DNA of 64,000 nt from assembly GCF_004342065.1 (NCBI RefSeq), contig NZ_SLZU01000006.1, forward strand, positions 1-64,000. The letters are read 5' to 3'. A program made the position numbers and the translations under genes. Position 1 is the first letter of the stretch; each line of letters starts with the position of its first letter. Positions 1-6,917 of this stretch are shown here, piece after piece. The notes below the pieces were generated by a model. That model saw only the letters and a program-made list of their open reading frames with translations, did not search any database and was not told the origin of the DNA. The stretch is from Primorskyibacter sedentarius. Lineage in GTDB: Bacteria; Pseudomonadota; Alphaproteobacteria; Rhodobacterales; Rhodobacteraceae.

Positions 1-30
1 CTGTTCTTCGCTGAAACGGCTTCTCTTCAT
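1..30 (-). CDS. IS3-family transposase OrfA, N-terminal fragment (runs off the left edge)
   Basis: Only the first ten codons are in the window. Read leftward from the ATG at 28-30 they give MKRSRFSEEQ, the usual opening of IS3-family (IS407-like) OrfA proteins, the helix-turn-helix subunit expressed with OrfB as a frameshifted transposase. A GAGGAG ribosome-binding site lies at 38-43, seven bases before the ATG. The insertion-sequence end probably lies near position 90, where the complementary strand reads TGCTCCCC, just after the integrase stop codon; that boundary is inferred. Completeness cannot be judged. Confidence 0.7.
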   Translation of the reverse strand, partial: MKRSRFSEEQ

Positions 31-92
31 CGTCTGTCTCCTCAGTTGGAGAACAGGCTAACCAAAAACGCCGGACATTTCAGGGGAGCACG

Positions 93-1229
93 TCAAGGCC
101 ACCATGTCCAGCCCTCGTATTTGTCGCCTTCTTGCTCGATATGTATATAGCGGCTAAGGCTTCCGTCGGGCGAATGACCTGTATATTTCTGGATCTTATC
201 CCGGCTTCCACCGCCGAGACCGACTTCAAAGAAGCGCGAAATTGCGTCGTGCCGAAGATCATGGAAGTGCAGGTCGTCGATCTCCAAAATCTTACAAGCC
301 TCAGTAAAACGACGGCTGATCGTATCTGAATGATAGGGGAAAATACGCTCGTCAGATCGCGGCATGGACGCGATGACTTTCATCCCTTCTTCGGTGATCC
401 ATGTCACTACATCATTGCCCGCGGTTTGACGAGGGTGTTTCATGTTCCGTATGGTCAGGCGGGCTTTGTTGACGTCGAAATCTCTCCATGGGATCAGGGA
501 CAACGCTTTCTGGCGGTGCGCCAAGGCTATGGCTGCACCAACAATTTTGTGCATGGGCACTCGCCGCGTGTCGGCCGTATAGTTTTCGTAAAAGTATGCC
601 ATCAACCGATTCATTTCATCGAGTTTTGGCCGACGGTTTCTCTTTGATGAACGTGCGACGTAACCCTGGTGCATGAGAGTGAGCTTGGCAGTCTCAAATT
701 CGGTAAATGGCATTTCAATCCTGCTGATTGGTCCGCCGTACCGAACGACTGTCCGCAAGGTCGCCATGTAGGAATTGACAGTTTGCGGCTTGCGAGGGTT
801 CAAAGCATAATGTTCAGGGCATTCCAAATTCTTATCCGCTGGCGGCGCTTGTATGCCACTAAGTAGGTCTTGAGCCAGCTGGAAGAAGGTATGATCGTCT
901 GTGTCATCGACTGCAATTTTACCGAAATCAAGGCGCTGCAGATATGCGAGATTAGCGGTTTTTGTCTTTCCGAACCCATTCGGGGACGCGGCGCAATAAT
1001 CGTCGATCACGTCGGACCAAGTTTTGCGTTTCTTTGCCTTGACCACTTTATCCACTGCGCCTTTGGTTTTCAATTCGCTCTCACGTTGATTGATCCAGCG
1101 CTTTGCTGATCTCTCACTGGGGAAAGTTTCGGTCAATGTCAGAACAACTTTGCCCTTTTGCTTCTTCCTAACGGTAGCGGTATAGCTCTGCGATCCGTCC
1201 TTTTTTGCACGCTTCATAATGGTTCCCAT
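93..1229 (-). CDS. Tyrosine site-specific integrase of an element inserted at dusA
   Basis: A 378-residue tyrosine recombinase that would insert and excise a genomic island or prophage. The catalytic set is visible: Arg239 (AHRQ), Lys264 (NMKHP), His323-x-x-Arg326-His327 (HDLRH), His352 (GHS) and nucleophile Tyr361. Residues about 5-55 are basic and resemble an arm-site DNA-binding domain; about 70-180 would be the core-binding domain. The ATG at 1229 is chosen because AGGAGG stands seven bases before it. It points away from dusA, whose start lies about 270 bp to the right; dusA is an established integration target with its own integrase family. Base composition is lower in GC than the core genes. 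The element extends left out of the window. Confidence 0.9.
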   Translation of the reverse strand: MGTIMKRAKKDGSQSYTATVRKKQKGKVVLTLTETFPSERSAKRWINQRESELKTKGAVDKVVKAKKRKTWSDVIDDYCAASPNGFGKTKTANLAYLQRLDFGKIAVDDTDDHTFFQLAQDLLSGIQAPPADKNLECPEHYALNPRKPQTVNSYMATLRTVVRYGGPISRIEMPFTEFETAKLTLMHQGYVARSSKRNRRPKLDEMNRLMAYFYENYTADTRRVPMHKIVGAAIALAHRQKALSLIPWRDFDVNKARLTIRNMKHPRQTAGNDVVTWITEEGMKVIASMPRSDERIFPYHSDTISRRFTEACKILEIDDLHFHDLRHDAISRFFEVGLGGGSRDKIQKYTGHSPDGSLSRYIHIEQEGDKYEGWTWWP

Positions 1230-1410
1230 GGGAATTCCTCCTCAGATGTGTGTTTCGATATCCGGGAAATCGGCTCAGGAACCGTTGGGCGGTTGGACCC
1301 ATGCTCAAGGTTCGATAACTCACGACTGGTGCGCTGACATGGTTGTGTCGCCGCGGGAGGTTGCGACCGTTTCCATGATGGAAAACGGCGCGGACGAACG
1401 CGTGTGCGGC

Positions 1411-1471
1411 GGTGCAACATTTCGGGTTTGGTGCAACATTTTGTTGCACCGGGGGCAAAAACGGGGGCAAA
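1411..1471. repeat. Cluster of short direct and inverted repeats between the integrase and dusA
   Basis: GGTGCAACATTT occurs at 1411-1422 and again from 1430. The second copy is the left arm of a perfect dyad, GGTGCAACA (1430-1438) and TGTTGCACC (1442-1450), with a 3-base centre. Immediately after it CGGGGGCAAA is repeated at 1450-1459 and 1462-1471, 12 bp apart. The position beside the integrase gene suits arm-type sites for the integrase or a directionality factor, or an operator controlling it. The function is inferred. Confidence 0.6.
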
Positions 1472-1500
1472 CAGGCCCCAGACAGAGAAAGACGGAACAG

Positions 1501-2526
1501 ATGGCTGCGCAGGTAAGCCCAGTAAAACAAGGAAAAACGGGTGTCTCCCGCGCCGCTCGCCTATCGGTTGCACCCATGATGGACTGGACCGACAGGCATT
1601 GCAGGTACTTGCATCGGCTGCTCAGTTCCAGGGCGTTGCTGTACACCGAAATGGTGACGGCGCCTGCTTTGGTGCGGGGCGGGGCGACGCATTTGTTGTC
1701 GTTCAATGCCGAGGAACATCCGGTCGCGTTGCAGCTGGGTGGCTCGGATCCGGCGGAGCTGGCGGAGGCTGCGCGGATGGGGGCTGCGGCCGGGTATGAC
1801 GAGATCAACCTCAATGTCGGGTGCCCGTCGGACCGGGTGCAGTCCGGGACGTTTGGCGCTGTGTTGATGAAGGATCCCGGGCTGGTCGCGGAGTGCTGTG
1901 CGGCCATGATCGAGGCAAGCCCGGTAGAAGTAACGGTGAAATGCCGCATCGGGGTGGACGATCAGGACCCGGAAGTGGTCTTGCCAGAATTCATTGCGCG
2001 CGTGTCGGCGGCGGGGGTGCAACGCTTTGCCATCCATGCCCGCAAAGCCTGGCTGCAGGGGCTGAGTCCGAAGCAGAACCGGGATGTGCCGCCACTGGAT
2101 TACAATCTCGCGCTCAGGATGAAGGGGCTGTTTCCGGCGCTGCACCTGTCGGTCAATGGCGGGATCGGGTCGCTGGACGAGGCCGAGGCATTTCTGGAGC
2201 AAGGCTTTGACGGGGTGATGATCGGGCGGGTGGCTTACCATTCGCCGACAGAGATCCTCGCGCAGGCGGACCGGCGGATATTCGGCACGGGCGAGGATTC
2301 AGATCCGGTACAGGTCGCACTTGCGATGATGCCCTATGCGGAACGCCATATCGCGTCGGGTGGCAAGCTGGCGCAGGTGACGCGGCATATGCTGGGGCTG
2401 TTCACCGGACGGCCGGGGGCGCGCAACTGGCGGCGGGTCCTGTCGGAACAGGCGCATCGGCCGGGCGCGGGGCCGGAGCTGATTGAAGAGGCGTTGTCGA
2501 GCATTCTTGACGCTCAGGCTGCTTAA
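1501..2526 (+). CDS. dusA: tRNA-dihydrouridine(20/20a) synthase DusA
   Basis: A 341-residue FMN- and NADPH-dependent enzyme that reduces uridine 20/20a in the tRNA D-loop. The family opening APMMDWTDRHCRYLHR is present at residues 24-39, followed by the NVGCPSDRVQSG motif with catalytic Cys108, the phosphate-binding NGGI segment and the GRVAYHSP segment. The ATG at 1501 gives the usual family length; the frame stays open upstream to 1219 but nothing there resembles DusA. An AGAAAGACGG stretch may serve as ribosome-binding site. Residues 1-20 look less conserved and may derive from the integrated element. It is transcribed away from the integrase and no clear terminator follows. Confidence 0.95.
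   Translation: MAAQVSPVKQGKTGVSRAARLSVAPMMDWTDRHCRYLHRLLSSRALLYTEMVTAPALVRGGATHLLSFNAEEHPVALQLGGSDPAELAEAARMGAAAGYDEINLNVGCPSDRVQSGTFGAVLMKDPGLVAECCAAMIEASPVEVTVKCRIGVDDQDPEVVLPEFIARVSAAGVQRFAIHARKAWLQGLSPKQNRDVPPLDYNLALRMKGLFPALHLSVNGGIGSLDEAEAFLEQGFDGVMIGRVAYHSPTEILAQADRRIFGTGEDSDPVQVALAMMPYAERHIASGGKLAQVTRHMLGLFTGRPGARNWRRVLSEQAHRPGAGPELIEEALSSILDAQAA
1561..1605. other. Probable attachment-site (att) region at the 5' end of dusA
   Basis: This stretch encodes the conserved DusA start RLSVAPMMDWTDRHC. Integrases of dusA-associated islands are known to recombine in the 5' end of dusA and to rebuild the gene at one junction. An integrase lies on the upstream side and an intact dusA on the other, so the att core should fall here, and dusA codons 1-20 and their promoter may come from the element. 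The second att copy is outside the window, so the exact core cannot be defined. Confidence 0.45.
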
Positions 2527-2685
2527 CCTTCCGCAAGATGCCCGGTCCCATGGGGCGGGCGCTGGGGAAGGGGGCTGAATGATCGAACGGGGGCCGTGGC
2601 GATCACCGACGGGTCACCTTTCGTCGACCAAAACACCGTCGCCGCGCGGAAGGCTCCGAAACCTCAAACCGGATAGGCTGATTGG

Positions 2686-2958
2686 TCAGTCGTTGGACAA
2701 GTCGGGCCTGGCAGCCCGCGCCAGCCGTGCGGCGCGTCCGCCGCGGCGTTTGACAAGCTGGGGGCGGCGGTCGGGCAGGGTGGCCATGATCTCCAGCCGG
2801 TCGTCTTGAGACATTTTCGACCAGCCAGCGATCTCGTCGATGGTGCGCAGGCAGCCCGTGCAAAGACGCGCCTCGGGATGCACGACGCATAGCTTCACGC
2901 AGGGCGATGCGATTTCATCGCGTTTCCAGATGTCGTCCCTCACATACTGCCCTTTCAC
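2686..2958 (-). CDS. DUF1289 domain-containing protein
   Basis: A 90-residue protein with the DUF1289 signature: SPC20 VKLC24, C33TGC36, then RTIDEIAGW. The four cysteines suggest metal binding, but the family function is unknown. The start is GTG at 2956-2958, overlapping the TGA of ruvX by GTGA, so the two genes are translationally coupled and share a transcript. The C-terminal 25 residues are basic and Arg/Ala-rich. The interval between it and dusA (2527-2685) shows no gene. Confidence 0.85.
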   Translation of the reverse strand: MKGQYVRDDIWKRDEIASPCVKLCVVHPEARLCTGCLRTIDEIAGWSKMSQDDRLEIMATLPDRRPQLVKRRGGRAARLARAARPDLSND

Positions 2959-3428
2959 TGCGCCTCGATATGCCGAAGCCGGTCCAGCAATCCTTGCAGG
3001 ATATAGGACGCGGCGACATGATCGATAACCTCTGCGCGACGTTTTCGTGTCGTATCCGCCTCAAGCAGTGCCCTTTCTGCCGCAACTGTGGACAGGCGTT
3101 CATCCCAAAAGGTGATCGGCCCATCCCATAGACGCGACAGATTGCGGGCAAAGGCGCGGGTCGATTGGCAGCGCGGCCCTTCGGACCCATCCATGTTGCG
3201 CGGCAGGCCAAGGACAAGCCCGGCAATGCCGCGATGGGCGATGATTTCCTGAATGCGGGCGGCGTCTTCGGTGAATTTCTTGCGCCGGATGGTTTCCAGC
3301 GGCGTGGCCACGGACATCATCCCGTCAGAGACGGCGACCCCGATGGTCTTGGTGCCGAAATCCAGCCCGATCAGCGGGCAGGGCCGCCGCAGGGCCGCCG
3401 CAAAATCGGTGGCCTCTTCATATATCAT
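2955..3428 (-). CDS. ruvX: Putative pre-16S rRNA nuclease / Holliday-junction-resolvase-like RuvX (YqgF)
   Basis: A 157-residue RNase H-fold nuclease. The N-terminal GLDFGTKTIGVAVSD motif with the first catalytic Asp, the VLGLPRNMDGSEG loop and the WDERLSTVAAE segment are all present. In E. coli the homologue processes the 5' end of 16S rRNA; a role in recombination was the older proposal. The start is ATG 3428 (MIYEEATD); the longer frame to 3479 has no family support. It lies between ccmI and the DUF1289 gene, with which it overlaps by four bases. Confidence 0.92.
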   Translation of the reverse strand: MIYEEATDFAAALRRPCPLIGLDFGTKTIGVAVSDGMMSVATPLETIRRKKFTEDAARIQEIIAHRGIAGLVLGLPRNMDGSEGPRCQSTRAFARNLSRLWDGPITFWDERLSTVAAERALLEADTTRKRRAEVIDHVAASYILQGLLDRLRHIEAQ

Positions 3429-3545
3429 GCGCGCGCCCTTTGATTGGAATGTCGACGCTTCCACCGCCCCGAACGTCATTTGAAGCGATGTACGACAGCG
3501 GCGCCAACCCGCTGTTACAGCGCCCAGTCGGCAGAGGCAAAAGCG

Positions 3546-4784
3546 TCATTGCAAAAGCCCCGCATTGCGGGCGGTGGCACGGATCGTCCCCAGCGCATCT
3601 TCATTGCCGACAAAGACTTCCTCGGCGTTCTGAAGGATGGCGCGGGCTTGTTCGGTATCGCCAAGCACGCCATATGCGCCGATAAGGCGTGCCCAGTCCT
3701 CGGGCGGTCCGCCTTCGGTGGCAAGCCTGTCGGACAGCTGCGCGACCATGCCGCGGATCATCTCTTGCCGGTCGGCCTCGGACATCTCGGATGCGGCGGC
3801 GATATCTGCGGCGCTGGGGCCGGGCACGTCGCCAAGCGGCGGCAGCCGGTATTCGACGCCCGCGCGCATGGCCATATCCTCGATCTGTGCGCGCACAGGC
3901 GGCACCCATGGATCGCTGGGCGTGCTGTCGCGCAAAAGATCCTGCCACAGGCGGAATGCGGCATCCGGCCGACCGGTCTGGGCCATCATCATGCCGTAGT
4001 AATAGCGCGCGACACCGTTGCGCGGGTCGCGGCTCATCGCGGCGTTCAGCGCCTCTTCGGCCTCTGGCGAGACATAGCCCCCCGCCGCAAGAATGCGCAT
4101 GTCGGCAAGGTCGGCAAAATCGCGGGCCGAGGCGTCTTCGCCTTTCAGCGCGATCACCCGGGCCTGCGCTTCGGCTGCGGCATCGTAATTGCCAAGCGCC
4201 GCCTCGCTGCTGGCAAGAAGCGTCTGCCCCTGCAGATCATCGGGCCGCTCTGCCACTGCGGCGCGCAGCCGCGTGACAAGGCCAAGATATTCGGCGGGCG
4301 GTTCGGACAGCATCGGGTCCGGCCCGGCGGCGGCAATTTCTGCCACGGCCTCTGCCTGGCTGGGGCGGCTTTCGCGGGCCATACGGGCCAATTCCTTGCG
4401 CCGCTCCAGCCCAAGATCGCCATATCCCGGCGCGCCCAGCTGCCAGTAAAGCCCGAAACCGCCGCCCAGCAGCGCCAGCGCCAGAACGCCCGCCACGGCA
4501 AGCGATCCGCGCCCCGTCGATGCCTGCTGCGCCCCGGCCCGCTGCATGCGGCTGTCCGCGGCCAGAATGCGGCGCGACACTTCGGTCCGAAGCCGCTCTG
4601 CATCCTCGGGCGCAATGACGCCACGGGCGGCGTCCCGCTCGATCTCGTCAAGCTGGTCGCGATAGACGTCAAGGTCAAAGGCTTCGGCAGGTGTGACATC
4701 GCGCCGCCCACGTATCAGCGCCAGACCCAGAATGGCCGCCACGGCGCAGGTCAACGCCAGTGTGAGGACCCAAAAAACCGTCAT
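3546..4784 (-). CDS. ccmI: Cytochrome c biogenesis protein CcmI
   Basis: A 412-residue membrane protein of System I cytochrome c maturation that presents apocytochrome c to the CcmFH ligation complex. Two N-terminal membrane segments are visible (residues about 2-23 and about 95-115) with a charged cytoplasmic loop between them carrying the YRDQLDEIERD leucine-zipper-like part. A large periplasmic domain with TPR-like helices follows. The start at ATG 4784 is favoured by AGGAGAG directly upstream; a second ATG seven codons earlier is less likely. It is separated from ccmABCDG at 36017-38760; the other ccm genes are not in the window. Confidence 0.9.
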   Translation of the reverse strand: MTVFWVLTLALTCAVAAILGLALIRGRRDVTPAEAFDLDVYRDQLDEIERDAARGVIAPEDAERLRTEVSRRILAADSRMQRAGAQQASTGRGSLAVAGVLALALLGGGFGLYWQLGAPGYGDLGLERRKELARMARESRPSQAEAVAEIAAAGPDPMLSEPPAEYLGLVTRLRAAVAERPDDLQGQTLLASSEAALGNYDAAAEAQARVIALKGEDASARDFADLADMRILAAGGYVSPEAEEALNAAMSRDPRNGVARYYYGMMMAQTGRPDAAFRLWQDLLRDSTPSDPWVPPVRAQIEDMAMRAGVEYRLPPLGDVPGPSAADIAAASEMSEADRQEMIRGMVAQLSDRLATEGGPPEDWARLIGAYGVLGDTEQARAILQNAEEVFVGNEDALGTIRATARNAGLLQ

Positions 4785-4965
4785 GCTCTCTCCTGCGCCA
4801 GTCATTCAGCCCATGTATCGCGCCCCGCGCTTTCACAAAAGGGGCAAAACCGCGCGGGGGTGCGCCCATGTCGCAACTGCACGCGATTGTGACGGTTGCA
4901 GTCGTGGCACGGATCGGGCGAAGGTCCAGAAAGATGCCCAGACATGATTGCCGGATTCGATGCCC

Positions 4966-6210
4966 ATGACACGTTATTCTGCCTTTGCCATCGCCCGAGA
5001 GGCCCTGCGTGACCATGCGGGCTGGGACCGCGCCTGGCGCCGGGCCACGCCGAAGAAACGCTATGACGTCGTGATCGTCGGGGCTGGCGGGCACGGGCTT
5101 GCAACCGCCTATTACCTTGGCAAGAATTTCGGCATCACCAATGTCGCCGTGCTGGAAAAGGGCTGGCTGGGGGGCGGCAATACGGGCCGCAACACCACGA
5201 TCATCCGGTCGAACTACCTGCAGGATCCGTCCGCTGCGATCTATGAAAAAGCCCGCAGCCTCTATGAGACGATGAGCCAGGACCTGAACTACAACGTCAT
5301 GTTTTCGCCCCGCGGCGTGATGATGCTGGCCCAGACCGAACACGAGGTCCGTGGCTACAAACGCACCGCGCATGCCAACTCCCTGCAGGGCGTCACGACC
5401 GAATTCATCAGCCCCAAACGCGTCAAGCAGTTGGTCCCGATCATGAATATCGACGGGCCGCGCTATCCCGTTCTGGGCGCGCTCTGGCAGGCGCGTGGCG
5501 GCACGGCGCGCCATGATGCGGTGGCCTGGGGCTATGCGCGGGCCTGTTCTGCCATGGGGATGGACATCATCCAGAAATGCGAGGTCACGGGCGTCATGTC
5601 CGAAGGCGGGCGCGTCTCGGGGGTTGCCACCACGCAGGGCGACATTGCCTGTGACAAGCTGGGCATGGTTGTTGCGGGCCATTCCGGCGCGCTGGCGGAA
5701 ATGGCCGGTTTCCGCATCCCCATCGAAAGCGTGGCCCTTCAGGCGCTGGTGTCAGAGCCCATCAAACCCTGCATGGATGTGGTTGTCATGGCCAACACCG
5801 TGCATGGCTACATGAGCCAGTCCGACAAGGGAGAGATGGTCATCGGTGGCGGCACGGACGCGTTCAACAACTACACCCAGCGCGGCAGCTTCCATCATAT
5901 CGAGGAAACAGTCCGCGCGCTGGTCGAAACCTTCCCGATGATCTCTCGGCTGAAAATGCTGCGCCAATGGGGCGGGATCGTGGACGTCACCGGCGACCGC
6001 TCGCCCATCCTGTCCAGAACGCCGCTGGAGGGCTGCTTCATCAATTGCGGATGGGGCACGGGTGGCTTCAAGGCCATCCCCGGCTCTGGCTGGGGCTTTG
6101 CCGAACTCATGGCCCGAGGCCACTCCCCCCTCACCGACGCCTTCAGCCTCGACCGCTTCCGCGAAGGCCGTTTCATCGACGAAAGCGTCGCGGCAGGAGT
6201 GGCGCATTGA
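4966..6210 (+). CDS. soxB: Sarcosine oxidase subunit beta
   Basis: A 414-residue flavoprotein subunit of heterotetrameric sarcosine oxidase, which oxidatively demethylates sarcosine to glycine and passes the one-carbon unit to tetrahydrofolate. The FAD-binding motif VIVGAGGHGLATAYYLG and the family block LGGGNTGRNTTIIRSNY are near the N-terminus. The RHDAVAWGYAR segment probably carries the His that binds FMN covalently in characterised homologues. The ATG at 4966 (MTRYSAF) matches family starts; ATG 4960 and TTG 4948 are alternatives. It is the first gene of a soxB-x-soxD-soxA-soxG operon, and its TGA overlaps the next ATG by one base. Confidence 0.95.
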   Translation: MTRYSAFAIAREALRDHAGWDRAWRRATPKKRYDVVIVGAGGHGLATAYYLGKNFGITNVAVLEKGWLGGGNTGRNTTIIRSNYLQDPSAAIYEKARSLYETMSQDLNYNVMFSPRGVMMLAQTEHEVRGYKRTAHANSLQGVTTEFISPKRVKQLVPIMNIDGPRYPVLGALWQARGGTARHDAVAWGYARACSAMGMDIIQKCEVTGVMSEGGRVSGVATTQGDIACDKLGMVVAGHSGALAEMAGFRIPIESVALQALVSEPIKPCMDVVVMANTVHGYMSQSDKGEMVIGGGTDAFNNYTQRGSFHHIEETVRALVETFPMISRLKMLRQWGGIVDVTGDRSPILSRTPLEGCFINCGWGTGGFKAIPGSGWGFAELMARGHSPLTDAFSLDRFREGRFIDESVAAGVAH

Positions 6211-6524
6211 TGGTTGATATCCCAAGCTCTGACGACGAAAAGAAGTTTGCGGAAGCGCTCCGACAAACTGCCGATCGCGCACAGCAAGAAGCTAAATACC
6301 CCGCCCCCCGCTTTCGACAGATGATCGCTGATCGAGGCGGCTTCGAAACAGCTCGTTTTCTGTTGTCCCAAAAAACTCCCAGCGAAGGTTTCACGAATAT
6401 GCATTTGGCCGGGAGAGTGGACCTCACATTGGAATGTGTTGTCCAAAAAGAACAATGGCGGCGTTTCTTTACCAAAGAAGAGCTTCGCCACGCTGCATCT
6501 CTGACCGGGAGCACAAAATGCTAA
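6210..6524 (+). CDS. Conserved hypothetical protein inserted between soxB and soxD
   Basis: A 104-residue soluble, charged protein, not part of any known sarcosine oxidase. Its second half (RFRQMIADRGGFETARFLL, then GFTNMHLAGRVDLTLECVV, then FFTKEEL) resembles a small domain of unknown function seen in scattered bacterial hypothetical proteins; this is recalled, not searched. ATG 6210 shares one base with the soxB stop, and its own TAA lies seven bases inside soxD, so it is embedded in the operon without gaps. Its base composition is visibly less GC-rich than soxB and soxA, which suggests later acquisition. Confidence 0.75.
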   Translation: MVDIPSSDDEKKFAEALRQTADRAQQEAKYPAPRFRQMIADRGGFETARFLLSQKTPSEGFTNMHLAGRVDLTLECVVQKEQWRRFFTKEELRHAASLTGSTKC

Positions 6525-6847
6525 CCCTCAAATGCCCCTATTGCGGCGTTCAGGCCGAGGAAACGGAACTCCACGCCGGTGGCGAGGCGCATCTGACGCG
6601 GTTTGGCCCGGACTCCTCGGACGATGATTTCGAGACCTACCTCTTCACCCGCGAAAACCCCAAGGGCGTGCATTTCGAACGCTGGCGGCACTCTCACGGC
6701 TGCGGCAAGTGGTTCCACGCCGCGCGTTGCACCATGACGCTCGAAGTCTTCGGCACATACCCCGCCCAGACAACCGAGCCGCCGCAGGACATCCGCGATG
6801 CCATCACCGCCAAACGCCCCGGCTGGACGTGGAGAGAGTTCTCCTGA
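6518..6847 (+). CDS. soxD: Sarcosine oxidase subunit delta
   Basis: A 109-residue zinc-binding small subunit of the heterotetramer. Candidate zinc ligands are Cys6 and Cys9 (CPYC) and the His58/60-Cys62 group in RHSHGCGKWFHAARC, matching the Cys-Cys-His-Cys arrangement of the characterised enzyme. The ATG at 6518 lies inside the end of the preceding hypothetical gene. It is followed by soxA after a 70-bp gap. Confidence 0.93.
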   Translation: MLTLKCPYCGVQAEETELHAGGEAHLTRFGPDSSDDDFETYLFTRENPKGVHFERWRHSHGCGKWFHAARCTMTLEVFGTYPAQTTEPPQDIRDAITAKRPGWTWREFS

Positions 6848-6917
6848 TGCGTCGTTCCGGAACACAGCACTCCCGCGCGGAGCGTCCCGACACCTCTACC
6901 AAGACAGGGCCAGAGAC

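Noticed and set aside
2537-2557. Terminator of dusA
   Set aside because: The hairpin has only 5-bp outer pairing and no U-run.
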